From the NCBI GenBank assembly GCA_903825445.1, contig CAIKAS010000012.1, positions 1-43,134 on the forward strand: a stretch of 43,134 bases of DNA. The letters run 5' to 3'. Origin of the DNA: an uncultured Acidobacteriia bacterium. GTDB taxonomy: Bacteria; Acidobacteriota; Terriglobia; Bryobacterales; Bryobacteraceae. A model generated the notes under the pieces. The model was not told where the DNA came from and made no database searches. It worked only from the letters and a program-made list of their open reading frames with translations. Position numbers and translations under genes: made by a program. Below are positions 1-8,611 of the stretch, piece after piece. Every line of letters starts with the position of its first letter. Position 1 is the stretch's first letter.

Positions 1-540
1 GATCGCGACGTAGTCGTCCCTGCGCATCGTATTGAGGAACGCATTGGCTGTTTGAAGCGTGTAAAACCAGTCTCGTCCCCCGTACCATTGAAAGAGTTTG
101 CTGAACTCGATGACCAGCGCGATCGTCATGGGCGCCTGGCCAACCGAAAACTGCTTGATCGTCTGAGGTACGTTGTCTTCCAGAATCCGAAAATACTGAC
201 GACCGATCTGCGGAACGAAATTATTTTTGTTATCGAACACCGCCACGTCTACCGTAACAAGGCTTGTGTCGGTGGAAAATGTCGCGGCGGGCGGGCCGCC
301 GTCATCCTTCGGTTTTGGAGCCAGTTTCGAGGGGATTTTCGGCAGATCGGGAGTGGGTGCCTGCGCGGCGGGCGCGGGGGTGATGGCGCCGCCGGCATCG
401 GGCGATGACGCCGTCGCCGGGTCGACCGTCTTACGGGGCCTGGCGACAGTGTCGCTGCCGACCGAAACCGGGCCATCCTGCGCGGAGAGCCCCGCCAGCA
501 GACCCAGCAACGCGGCAATGCCGACTACAAATTTTTTCAT
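1..540 (-). CDS. vWFA-related acidobacterial secreted protein, 3' end outside window
   Basis: The frame is open from an ATG at 540 to the window edge, so 180 residues are visible and the C-terminus is missing. Upstream of the ATG is AGAGG at a 5-base spacing. The N-terminus is a signal peptide (basic MKK, then a Leu/Ala/Gly core ending LSAQ). A Pro/Ala-rich linker of about 60 residues follows. After it come the motif SLVTVDVAVFDNKN and the segment FRILEDNVPQTIKQF, the typical entry of the vWFA-related acidobacterial family (TIGR03436 type). The expected metal-site motif DxSxS appears as IEFSKLF, so metal-dependent adhesion is doubtful. The protein is probably exported; its function is unknown. 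It lies 61 bases downstream of the rhomboid gene on the same strand and may be cotranscribed with it. Confidence 0.8.
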   Translation of the reverse strand, partial: MKKFVVGIAALLGLLAGLSAQDGPVSVGSDTVARPRKTVDPATASSPDAGGAITPAPAAQAPTPDLPKIPSKLAPKPKDDGGPPAATFSTDTSLVTVDVAVFDNKNNFVPQIGRQYFRILEDNVPQTIKQFSVGQAPMTIALVIEFSKLFQWYGGRDWFYTLQTANAFLNTMRRDDYVAI

Positions 541-601
541 AAATACCTCTGACGCGGGGCGACCGTGGTGTGTTCCAACCGCCCTGCCGCGCACTCCGTC
601 A

Positions 602-1381
602 TTAATTTACCCAGGGACCCTTATCCGAATCATGCCGTTTCATATAAACCTGAAATTTTTTACGGGCTCGTTGCAGTTTGTACTCGCGCCACCAGCCAGA
701 GGGGCTGAAACCGGGCGAACTCGCGACTCCGCGCACTCGGCTGCGCCGGCTGGAAAACTGCGTCCGGATATAAATGTATCCCACCAGCATGCCGCCCAGG
801 TGGGCGAGGTTGCTGACTGTGCCGCCAACCTGAAATGAACTGAGAAACGCCAGAGCACCGAAAATCATCACCATGTACTTGGCTTTGATCGGAAACAGAA
901 ACATCACCAGAATTTCCTGATCCGGGAAAAGCATGCCGAAGGCCAGCAGGAGACCATAGATCGCGCCCGACGCGCCGATCACGCGCTGGTATGGATTACC
1001 AAACGCCAGGTTCGCCAACACCACGCAAATACCCGCCCCAATGCCGCAGATGAAATAGTACTGAAGAAAACGTCGGGTCCCCCAGGTTTGTTCAATGGCG
1101 GCACCGAACATCCAAAGCGCAAGCATATTGAACAGGATGTGCCCAAAGCCAGCGGTGCTGTGCAGGAACATGTACGTCACCAGCTGCCACAGTTCGCCCC
1201 GACGCACTACGTCGTACGGCATCAGGTTCAGCCAGAGAAGGATTGGGCGATCGGAAACCAGCGAGCCAAAGAAATACAGGATGTAGACGGCGACGTTGAC
1301 GATAATCAGCCACTTCACGCCGGGCGGGAAGGCCGGAAATAACAGCGACGCCGAATTACGGTACCGCGTGCCGATGCTCAT
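602..1381 (-). CDS. Rhomboid family intramembrane serine protease
   Basis: This 259-residue polytopic membrane protein has the rhomboid hallmarks. HILFN occurs at residues 81-85, the nucleophile motif GASG has Ser138, and AHLGG carries the catalytic His194. At least six hydrophobic segments lie between residues 22 and 207, followed by a basic cytosolic tail of about 50 residues. Rhomboids cleave transmembrane helices of client proteins inside the bilayer; the client here cannot be told from sequence. All catalytic residues are present, so the enzyme should be active. It lies upstream of, and on the same strand as, the truncated vWFA-like gene. The start is an ATG at 1381. Confidence 0.93.
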   Translation of the reverse strand: MSIGTRYRNSASLLFPAFPPGVKWLIIVNVAVYILYFFGSLVSDRPILLWLNLMPYDVVRRGELWQLVTYMFLHSTAGFGHILFNMLALWMFGAAIEQTWGTRRFLQYYFICGIGAGICVVLANLAFGNPYQRVIGASGAIYGLLLAFGMLFPDQEILVMFLFPIKAKYMVMIFGALAFLSSFQVGGTVSNLAHLGGMLVGYIYIRTQFSSRRSRVRGVASSPGFSPSGWWREYKLQRARKKFQVYMKRHDSDKGPWVN

Positions 1382-1431
1382 GAGGAAAGACGGGCGACCC
1401 TGCCGCCAGAATAGCAGATATCACCAAGTAT

Positions 1432-1776
1432 TCAGATGCGGGCGGTAAGTTTGTCCGCGTCGTCGTCCGTGCCGTCCGGCGCGGGGTTTTCATCCGGCTC
1501 ATCATCACTCTGTTTCGAATACCGAGTCAACCGCCAGCAGCCATACTGGACGGCGGCCGCAGCTGCCATCCACACCTGCCAGTGGGAGAGGATACCGTCG
1601 GAAAAAACGAAGTCGCCGGCGAAACCCATGTCTTCGCAGAGACCCCAGAAGCCGAAAATGGCGAACGAGAGGGACACAAGAGTGAGAAAGCTGGCAAGCA
1701 GTCGCGCCGCCTTGCCATTCTTACCCTTCCGGCCCGTTACCAGCCGGCCACGCCCGAAACGGACCCTGACGATCAT
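1432..1776 (-). CDS. Small two-helix membrane protein, unknown function
   Basis: This 114-residue protein belongs to no family I recognise. A basic N-terminus (RVRFGRGR, then GRKGKNGK) is followed by two hydrophobic stretches, one centred on LLASFLTLVSLSFAIFGFWG and one on WQVWMAAAAAVQYGCW. The tail is very acidic (DDEPDE and DGTDDDAD). I chose the ATG at 1776 because GGAGAG stands at the right distance before it. A GTG at 1845 (23 codons upstream) also has a GAGGAG four bases ahead of it and cannot be excluded. The gene runs in the same direction as the rhomboid gene, 50 bases upstream of it. Confidence 0.6.
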   Translation of the reverse strand: MIVRVRFGRGRLVTGRKGKNGKAARLLASFLTLVSLSFAIFGFWGLCEDMGFAGDFVFSDGILSHWQVWMAAAAAVQYGCWRLTRYSKQSDDEPDENPAPDGTDDDADKLTARI

Positions 1777-2132
1777 GACTCTCTCCGGAAACTGCGCGCG
1801 TTGGTGATCACATACCGCAACCCGCGCGCTGAACCCTACCTTCACTATACTCCTCGAGAGAGATCTATGGCGTATTCACCAGACCTCCCTAAAGACCACT
1901 TAGTGGTGTACGGGACCACATCGCCGACAATTTCGAGTTCGGCGTACCAAACGTTTGCGTCATCGACCCGCGGAACAAATGGGGGTGGCGGTCTGCGCTG
2001 CAAGCCAGGTCGATTCCGCGTGTTACGGTACGGCGAGGTCGCATCGCCACGATGATGACGAAGCGGTAGATTCAACTTGTTGCGAAGAGGCAATGGCCAC
2101 GAAGCCGCAGATTGGCGATAATTGGCGTAAGC
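1777..2132. other. Gene-free stretch between divergent genes
   Basis: About 356 bases separate the small membrane protein (minus) from the M1-type peptidase (plus). Open frames of 80-157 codons exist on both strands but have odd composition (Pro/Arg runs) and no family resemblance. An ATG at 2093 with AGAGG ahead of it is out of frame with the peptidase. I see no convincing promoter pair or RNA structure. It presumably carries two divergent promoters. Confidence 0.5.
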
Positions 2133-4538
2133 GTGACTTCGTTGAACAATTTCCGCACTTTGTGCCTGGCGGCGGTGTGCACACTGCCTGCGTTAGCGCA
2201 GTCCCACGCCGCCGCCGACCTTAGCCGTCAGATCCTCGCCGCTAACCTGGACCCAGCCGAGTGCTATCACGTTCGCGACCTTCGCATCCATGAGGATGAC
2301 GTCACTTTCGAACTCACCGAGGGCTACCTTATCTTCGGCAAACCCGTGAATGGCGCGCCGATTACCGCGGTCTTCAGCACGGACGTGGAGGGCGGCGATG
2401 CCGATGTGGTTCTGCTGCCACCGGATCGGGCCGAGCGCCGAACACTCGCGTCCTTCACTGGCTCTCCCAATCTCGACGAGCATTTCACACAGGCGATTTT
2501 CTTCTTTACCGATCCCGCCATTCGCGCGCTCGCGGAAAGCATCCGCAACAATCCGGACGCCGAAAGGGTGTCGTCTTCGGGTCTGCTGCTGGCCGAGAAA
2601 TGGAATCTCACGGTCACGAACCTTTTGACGAGCTTCGATACCCGCATTGTTCTCGATCTGCTCGCCAAAAACTCCGGCGGAAACGGATTTCTGGAAGCTG
2701 CCATTCGTGGACGCAGCCTCGGCGATTTCGATGTAATGCACGACGCCCGCGCCAGCGAACAAATCGCCGCGGGCAAGGTCAATATCCGCAACGGCGCGCC
2801 CGAGTGGGATACGTGGACGAGGTTCGTCGCCGCCAGCCTTCGGGACGCGGCGCCGCCAAAGCCCGAAGAGCAGATTCTGAGTTACAACATCGACGCCTCG
2901 ATGGATGCGTCGCTCGCCATGCACTGCGTCACGCGGTTGCGCGTGCGGACCACCGAAGATTCCCGCTACGTGCTGCCATTCGAACTGGCCGCCGAGATGC
3001 GCGTGCTCTCTGCCAGGATCGATGGACAGCCAGCGGAAGTGCACGAGCGGCAATCGTTGCGCGACGGACTAGTGGAGAACTCCGGCAACGAACTGCTGCT
3101 GATTGTCCCCGACACGCCCCTGGAGCCGGGTTCCGAACACGAAATAGAAATCGTGCACGAAGGCAAAGTGGTGCAGGAAACCGGCAACGGGATTTATACG
3201 GTGAGCGCACGCGGCACGTGGTATCCGGGGCGCGATTTGCAGTTCGCGTTATACGACGCGACGTTTCACTACCCGGACAATCTGGACCTGATTTCCGCAG
3301 GCGCCATCAAAGAAGACCACACAGAAGATCACGTGCGTACAACGCATAGAATTCCCGAAGGCCGGCTCAGGTTGCTCGGCTTCAATCTGGGTCGATACAC
3401 CCGTCGTGATTCCGGAAAGAACGGGCTCACACTGGAAGTTTTGGCAAATCCGGAGTTCGAGGCAACACTGCAGCGCGCTGCGGCGCTGCCTCCGGTGGAG
3501 ATGTCGCCGCCGACTGCGGTTTCACACGCCATGCACATTCCGCAGGTAGCGCCGCTGGCGGCGGAACCCTTAACTCCCGCGAGCCGTCTGGATACGATTT
3601 CCTCGGAGATGCTCGAGGCGATGGAATATTTCCGTTCACGATTTGGCGAGCCGCCGCTCCGGCGTATCGAAGTCTCCCCTGTACCTGGGCGTTTCGGCCA
3701 GGGCTTCGCCGGAATGATTTATCTGCCCACCATGATATACATGGATCCGGCCGAAATCACCGCGCGTACACGGAATACAGGTATCGACGAAGCCTTCATG
3801 GGCCGGGTGCTGCGCGCTCATGAACTCGCCCATCAGTGGTGGGGCAATGTGGTTGGCACCGATTCCTACCATCATGAGTGGCTGATGGAATCTCTGGCCA
3901 ACTATTCCGCCGTGATGTTTCTCGAGAGCACCATGGGGCCGCAGGCGGTGGAGAAGGCTCTCAATGTTTATCGCGCGGAGTTGCTCCTGAAGGGCGCCGA
4001 TGGCCTGATAGCGGAAGAACGCGGGCCGGTGGTGGAGGGTCGGCGACTACAGAGTTCGGCGGTTCCCGGCGCGGCGGACGCTGTGTTGTACGGCAAGGGA
4101 ACCTGGATCATCCACATGTTGCGGCGTCGTTTGGGCGATACGAATTTCCTGAAAATGCTGGCGGAACTGCGGCGCCGTTACGAATGGCAGACGGTTACAA
4201 CCGATGAATTCCGGCAGCTCTGCGCGGAGTACTTACCTAAGGGTTCGCCCGATCCGAAGCTGAACGAGTTTTTTGATCTCTGGGTTTACGATACGGGCAT
4301 GCCGATGCTGAAGCTAACGTATGCAGTGACGGGGCGCAAGCTGACAGGGACGATTACGCAGACGGATGCGCCGGACGATTTCAGCGTGGCGGTGCCGGTT
4401 GAGATTCGGAGTGGCGCAGCGAAACCGGTAGTGAAGGTGGTGCGGACATCGAGCGGTCCGGTGAAGTTTACTGCGGATGTGGTGGGGCCGGGAGCGAAGG
4501 CGACGCTGGATCCGGGTTGGAGCGTTTTGCGCCGGTAG
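2133..4538 (+). CDS. Secreted M1-family (gluzincin) metallopeptidase
   Basis: The peptidase domain carries the zinc motif HELAH at residues 563-567 and the third ligand Glu586 in LMESLANY. That is HExxH-X18-E, the M1 spacing. About 480 residues of beta-rich N-terminal sequence precede it. The N-terminus is a signal peptide (NNFRTLCLAAVCTLPALAQ), so the enzyme is exported. The start is uncertain. The frame can open at TTG 2112, GTG 2133 or TTG 2142; I use GTG 2133 because it gives a compact signal peptide, but none has a clear ribosome site. The GAMEN exopeptidase motif expected upstream of HExxH is replaced by GFAGMIYL, so classical aminopeptidase specificity is not assured. It likely digests peptides in the periplasm or outside the cell. 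Confidence 0.85.
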   Translation: MTSLNNFRTLCLAAVCTLPALAQSHAAADLSRQILAANLDPAECYHVRDLRIHEDDVTFELTEGYLIFGKPVNGAPITAVFSTDVEGGDADVVLLPPDRAERRTLASFTGSPNLDEHFTQAIFFFTDPAIRALAESIRNNPDAERVSSSGLLLAEKWNLTVTNLLTSFDTRIVLDLLAKNSGGNGFLEAAIRGRSLGDFDVMHDARASEQIAAGKVNIRNGAPEWDTWTRFVAASLRDAAPPKPEEQILSYNIDASMDASLAMHCVTRLRVRTTEDSRYVLPFELAAEMRVLSARIDGQPAEVHERQSLRDGLVENSGNELLLIVPDTPLEPGSEHEIEIVHEGKVVQETGNGIYTVSARGTWYPGRDLQFALYDATFHYPDNLDLISAGAIKEDHTEDHVRTTHRIPEGRLRLLGFNLGRYTRRDSGKNGLTLEVLANPEFEATLQRAAALPPVEMSPPTAVSHAMHIPQVAPLAAEPLTPASRLDTISSEMLEAMEYFRSRFGEPPLRRIEVSPVPGRFGQGFAGMIYLPTMIYMDPAEITARTRNTGIDEAFMGRVLRAHELAHQWWGNVVGTDSYHHEWLMESLANYSAVMFLESTMGPQAVEKALNVYRAELLLKGADGLIAEERGPVVEGRRLQSSAVPGAADAVLYGKGTWIIHMLRRRLGDTNFLKMLAELRRRYEWQTVTTDEFRQLCAEYLPKGSPDPKLNEFFDLWVYDTGMPMLKLTYAVTGRKLTGTITQTDAPDDFSVAVPVEIRSGAAKPVVKVVRTSSGPVKFTADVVGPGAKATLDPGWSVLRR

Positions 4539-4681
4539 GGTGACCGGCAACCCGCCCAAGTACCCCGGGGTACCGGATCTAAACAGATATAAAATGGATC
4601 ATGTCAGTTGTCCAGAACTGTATTCCGGGATCAAGATCTCGCCGACGTCACCGCACCCGGAGATCGCGATAAATAAACACC

Positions 4682-6331
4682 ATGGCTGAACCCAATCTGC
4701 ATTCCGTAGCCTTCCCCACCCTCGACGATGCGCAGATCGCGCAAGTGTCGGATTGTATCCAGGTCGCACCCAAGCACTTCCCGGATGGGGAGCACATTAT
4801 CTCGGTCGGTGAGCGTTCGATCAATTTCTTCATCGTAAAGTCGGGGGCAGTCGATATCATCGATTCTTCCGGCGACGAACCGAAGGTACTCGCCACTCAT
4901 GGCCCGGGCCAGTTCACCGGCGACATCTCGCACCTCACGGGTATGCCGGCCATATTTACCGCAATCGCCCGGGGTGACTGCGAACTTTATGAGATCTCGC
5001 AGGAGGCACTTCGCCGGGTCCTGAATCAGTGCCCCACCCTAAGCGATATCATTCTCCAGGCATTCATCGCGCGACGTCAGCTTGTCCGCGAGTCACCGAG
5101 TTTCACGGGTCTCCGCGTGATCGGATCGCGATACTCTCCCGACACCTTTCGGGTTCGCGATTTCCTTGCCCGAAACCGCGTGCTCTTCACATGGGTCGAT
5201 CTGGAAACCGATCCGCAGGTCGACCAATTGCTGAAGGAATTCGGCGTCACCGAGGCCGACACACCGGTAGTCGCCTGCTCGCACATGTTACTGCTGCGAA
5301 ATCCGTCCAACCAGGAACTCGCCGACCGGGTCGGCGTCCATCAGCCTCTGACGAGCACCGTATACGACCTGCTCGTGGTGGGCGCTGGACCAGCCGGACT
5401 GGGCGCGGCCGTCTATGGCGCGTCGGAGGGTCTGTGCACGGCGGTGCTCGAATCCCTGGCGCCGGGTGGCCAGGCGGGCAGCAGCATGCGGATCGAAAAC
5501 TACCTGGGCTTCCCTACCGGCCTCACTGGAGCTGAACTGACTGATCGCGCCACCCTGCAGGCCAACAAATTTGGCGCCCACTTATCGATACCGACGCCTG
5601 CCACCCGCATGACATTTGAAAACGGCTACACGACCGTCGAACTGGATGGCGGCGAACCGATTACGACCAAATGCCTTTTGATTGCCACCGGAGCGCAGTA
5701 CCGCAAGCTGGATGCGGAGGGATGTGAGCGCTTCGAGGGGACCGGGGTTTACTACGCCGCCACTCCCGCCGAAGGGCGCCTCTGTCGCGGCTGCGATGTC
5801 CTGGTGGTGGGAGGAGGGAATTCGGCGGGGCAGGCCGCCGTATTCCTTTCAGGGCAGGCGCGCAAGGTGTTGCTCCTGATTCGCGGCGACGATCTGAACA
5901 AGAATATGTCGAGCTACCTGGTCAAGCGTATCGGGCAGACCGCCAACATTGAATTACTGTGCAACACTACGGTCCGGCGTTTGGAGGGCAACGGTCATCT
6001 CCAGGCGGCGGAAATAGTCGACGGCAAGACCAGGGAGAGCCGGAGAATTGAGACCCCTGCCGTGTTCAGTTTCATCGGGGCCACTCCCCGCACGGACTGG
6101 CTCCCGGCGGAAATTGAACGGGACGCCAAAGGCTTCGTCCGCACCGGCGCGGCTCTCGCGGAGTCTCCTTACTGGACGGCTGCCCGTGCGCCGTTTCTGC
6201 TCGAAACCAGCCGACCAGGTGTATTCGCGGCGGGCGACGTGCGCGCCGGATCGTCGAAGCGGGTTGCGGCGGCCGTTGGCGAAGGCGCCATGTCGGTGCA
6301 GTTCGTGCACGAATATCTTCGACAGATGTAA
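4682..6331 (+). CDS. Three-domain FAD oxidoreductase: cNMP-binding-like, thioredoxin-like, thioredoxin-reductase-like
   Basis: The 549 residues split into a cyclic-nucleotide-binding-like fold (about 15-130), a thioredoxin/glutaredoxin-like fold (about 142-215) and a thioredoxin-reductase fold. The last has FAD motif GAGPAG at 234-239, NAD(P)H motif GGGNSA at 377-382 and an AAGDV FAD motif near the C-terminus. The CATC redox site of true thioredoxin reductase is replaced by AATP at 359-362; a CRGC follows at 368-371. The cNMP phosphate cassette reads TGDISHLTGMPAIFT and lacks the usual Arg, so cyclic nucleotide binding is doubtful. The electron acceptor is unknown. The gene converges on the ergothioneine operon, ending 38 bases from egtD. 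Confidence 0.9.
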   Translation: MAEPNLHSVAFPTLDDAQIAQVSDCIQVAPKHFPDGEHIISVGERSINFFIVKSGAVDIIDSSGDEPKVLATHGPGQFTGDISHLTGMPAIFTAIARGDCELYEISQEALRRVLNQCPTLSDIILQAFIARRQLVRESPSFTGLRVIGSRYSPDTFRVRDFLARNRVLFTWVDLETDPQVDQLLKEFGVTEADTPVVACSHMLLLRNPSNQELADRVGVHQPLTSTVYDLLVVGAGPAGLGAAVYGASEGLCTAVLESLAPGGQAGSSMRIENYLGFPTGLTGAELTDRATLQANKFGAHLSIPTPATRMTFENGYTTVELDGGEPITTKCLLIATGAQYRKLDAEGCERFEGTGVYYAATPAEGRLCRGCDVLVVGGGNSAGQAAVFLSGQARKVLLLIRGDDLNKNMSSYLVKRIGQTANIELLCNTTVRRLEGNGHLQAAEIVDGKTRESRRIETPAVFSFIGATPRTDWLPAEIERDAKGFVRTGAALAESPYWTAARAPFLLETSRPGVFAAGDVRAGSSKRVAAAVGEGAMSVQFVHEYLRQM

Positions 6332-6360
6332 AACGGGACAGATGCAAATCGGGACAGATG
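6321..6360. repeat. 16-bp tandem repeat, about 2.5 copies
   Basis: GACAGATGTAAAACGG and GACAGATGCAAATCGG stand head to tail at 6321-6336 and 6337-6352, followed by GACAGATG. The first unit includes the last codons and stop of the thioredoxin-reductase-like gene. The array lies between two convergent genes. No long stem can form within it. Confidence 0.7.
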
Positions 6361-6369
6361 TGATGTGAG

Positions 6370-7341
6370 TTAATGTGCGAGTAACAGGGTCTCGGCAAAC
6401 GGCCACTCTTCGTCTGTCCACTGTGCTTCTACCCGGAAACCGGACGAGACCGCCAGTTCGCCGATCGCCTCATGCGTGTACTTATGGCAACTCTCTGTCC
6501 AGATCGTTTCACCCTCCGCGAAGGTAACGGAAAACTCTTGGTGGCGAAACATTACAACCTGTCTCCGCTTCGAACGAATATGCATCTCGATACTGCCGGT
6601 CGCTTCATTTAACACGGCCACATGTTCAAACTGACGCAGATCGAAATCGCCGCCGAGTTCGCGGTTGATCCTGACCAGCAGATTCAGATTGAACGCCGAC
6701 GTAACTCCCAGCGGATCGTCATACGCCTGAAGCAGCTGATCGAGCGGTTTCATCAGATCGGTTCCAAGCAGCAGGGAATCGCCCGGTAACAGAAAGCTTC
6801 GCACCTGACGCAGGAAGCGCGCATCCGCCCCCGAATCGAAATTGCCAATGGCGCTGCCCAGGAACAGGACCAGCAGATGCGCGCCGGCGGGCCGCAGGGC
6901 AGCCACTTCACGCAAGCCATCCAGATATTCACGCTCAACACCGACGATGCTGACATGTTCGATGTCGCGCAGTTCGGATTCGCAGGATTCGAGCGCGGTT
7001 CGCGAAATCTCAATCGGATAGTACGAGAGCGGCTCCCTTTCACAGAGAGCGCTGAGTATCCAGCGGGTCTTTCGTCCGCTTCCGCTGCCGAGTTCGGATA
7101 CCAGCGCAGGCGTCGGAACGTGCCGCACGATTTCCCGCGAGTATCGGCTGAGGATTCGCTCGTCGGCGCGAGTCAGACCATATTCGGGAAGAAGGCTGAT
7201 CGCTTCAAACAGCGTGGATCCCAACGCGTCATACAGGTACTTGGAGGGAAGGGTCTTTTGCCCGGGCCGACTAAGACCTGCGCGTATTTCAGATGCAAAA
7301 AGCGCGGTGCAGAGGGTCGTCGGATGTTCCGATGTGGTCAT
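6370..7341 (-). CDS. egtD: L-histidine N(alpha)-methyltransferase (ergothioneine biosynthesis)
   Basis: EgtD transfers three methyl groups from S-adenosylmethionine to the alpha-amino group of histidine, giving hercynine, in the cytosol. The 323-residue length is normal. Family blocks in order are YDALGSTLFEAI near residue 37, the SAM motif ELGSGSGRKT near 83, FLGSAIGNF near 159, and a run with DDPLGVTSAFNLNLL and INRELGGDFD near 208-232. SIEMHIRSK and ESCHKYT follow near the C-terminus. It is the last gene of the run, 7 bases after egtB. There is no good ribosome site, so it is probably translated by coupling with egtB. The pairing with egtB makes the assignment firm. Confidence 0.95.
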   Translation of the reverse strand: MTTSEHPTTLCTALFASEIRAGLSRPGQKTLPSKYLYDALGSTLFEAISLLPEYGLTRADERILSRYSREIVRHVPTPALVSELGSGSGRKTRWILSALCEREPLSYYPIEISRTALESCESELRDIEHVSIVGVEREYLDGLREVAALRPAGAHLLVLFLGSAIGNFDSGADARFLRQVRSFLLPGDSLLLGTDLMKPLDQLLQAYDDPLGVTSAFNLNLLVRINRELGGDFDLRQFEHVAVLNEATGSIEMHIRSKRRQVVMFRHQEFSVTFAEGETIWTESCHKYTHEAIGELAVSSGFRVEAQWTDEEWPFAETLLLAH

Positions 7342-7348
7342 GGTTGGT

Positions 7349-8611
7349 CTAAGCCCTGGTCACGCATCTGAATCCGGAATAGACGTACTGGTAGTGCGGC
7401 TGAAACCAGTTACGGAAACTCGGCCGCAACATGCACGGCGCGGTCCGGACACTGCCGCCTTTCAGAACATAATGCCGGCCATCGAAAAACGGCTCCGAAT
7501 ATCCGGGGTAGCACGGGAAGGGCCGGAATCCCGGAAACGGCGCGAACTCAGACGATGTCCACTCCCATCCATTCGCGATCATTCCGGTCACGCCGAACGG
7601 GCTGGAACTTGCCTGCGCGCAGTTGACCGGAGTGGGGTCCCAGGTTAGTGGATTGTGATGACTCGCGGTAGTCGCGGAATCTCCATAGGCGGCCCGCTGC
7701 CACTCTGCTTCCGTGGGGAGCGACTGACCTGCCCAGCGCGCGTAGGCCCTGGCTTCCGCATGGCTGACATAGACTGGCCATTCGGGCGGAAGAGGTAACT
7801 CATCGAACATCGAACGATATGACCAGGCATTTCCGCGGCGAATCCAGAACGCCGGATGGGAGATTTTATTTACAGTTCGCCAAGCCCGGTCGTCGGGCAT
7901 CCACAGTGCGTCGTTAAAGTAGCCACCAGCTTCGAGGAAGCGCAGAAATTCTCCATTGGTGATCTTGTACCTGTCTATCGTGAACTCTGGCACGTGGACC
8001 ACGTGCTCATCGAACTCGTTGTCCCAACCGAAAGCGGGGGAATCACGGCGTAGCCCCAGAACCGCTTCACCAGCCGGGATTTTTATACTATCGGGGAGAA
8101 ACGCCCCGCTCTGAGGTAACGCCCGCGCACCCCTGCTTCGTTTGCTCACGAATGGCATCTGGTGGAGCATGTACGCGAGCGTTTCCGCGTGCATCAAGCG
8201 GTGCTCGATCGCGACATTGAGCAACTCGGCGTCGCGATGCCCCAGGTGCGTGATCACTTCGTCCAACTGCTCTCGCACACGGTCCCGATAGTCATGAACG
8301 ATCTGAAGTCGCGGCCAGTCGTCCGGGCTATCCGTTGGTAAGCCGCCACCGACCGGATCGATACCGAATGCGAACAGCCGATCCAACTCAGCGTGCGTGC
8401 CACCGCCCTCGCCATGAGCTCCCAGCAGATTCCAATCGAACGCCTCCAGATGTCCGATATAGAAGACGATGCGATGCCGTTCGGGAATCGGCCGATCGTA
8501 CATTGCTTCGGGCCGGACCTCATGGAAGATCGCATCAGTCTCTTGTCGCGCTGACAGCAAACGCGAAATAAGCACGTCATGACCAGCGCCGACGGCACTC
8601 AGGGCAGTCAT
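7349..8611 (-). CDS. egtB: Ergothioneine sulfoxide synthase (EgtB-type iron enzyme)
   Basis: EgtB is a non-heme iron enzyme that joins a cysteine-type thiol to the imidazole ring of hercynine with oxygen. The N-terminal DinB-like domain supplies three iron ligands. His54 is in GHLEAFDW, and His137 and His141 are in EHRLMHAE; these match the three-His spacing of mycobacterial EgtB (51, 134, 138). The C-terminal half is a formylglycine-generating-enzyme (sulfatase-modifying) fold with PTEAEWQRAAYG, NGWEWT and YSGFRCV. The length of 420 residues is normal. The start ATG overlaps the stop of the upstream flavoprotein gene (ATGA at 8608-8611). No gamma-glutamylcysteine ligase, EgtC or EgtE gene is in the window, so the thiol donor could be cysteine itself. 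Confidence 0.93.
   Translation of the reverse strand: MTALSAVGAGHDVLISRLLSARQETDAIFHEVRPEAMYDRPIPERHRIVFYIGHLEAFDWNLLGAHGEGGGTHAELDRLFAFGIDPVGGGLPTDSPDDWPRLQIVHDYRDRVREQLDEVITHLGHRDAELLNVAIEHRLMHAETLAYMLHQMPFVSKRSRGARALPQSGAFLPDSIKIPAGEAVLGLRRDSPAFGWDNEFDEHVVHVPEFTIDRYKITNGEFLRFLEAGGYFNDALWMPDDRAWRTVNKISHPAFWIRRGNAWSYRSMFDELPLPPEWPVYVSHAEARAYARWAGQSLPTEAEWQRAAYGDSATTASHHNPLTWDPTPVNCAQASSSPFGVTGMIANGWEWTSSEFAPFPGFRPFPCYPGYSEPFFDGRHYVLKGGSVRTAPCMLRPSFRNWFQPHYQYVYSGFRCVTRA

Noticed and set aside
1845-2093. 82-codon minus-strand frame whose stop overlaps a GTG preceded by GAGGAG
   Set aside because: Starts with TTG, Pro/Arg-rich, no family resemblance; the overlap with the GTG of the next frame is probably chance.
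4560-4573. GTACCCCGGGGTAC palindrome after the M1 peptidase gene
   Set aside because: 14 bp of pure GC-rich symmetry with no T-run or second copy; could be chance.
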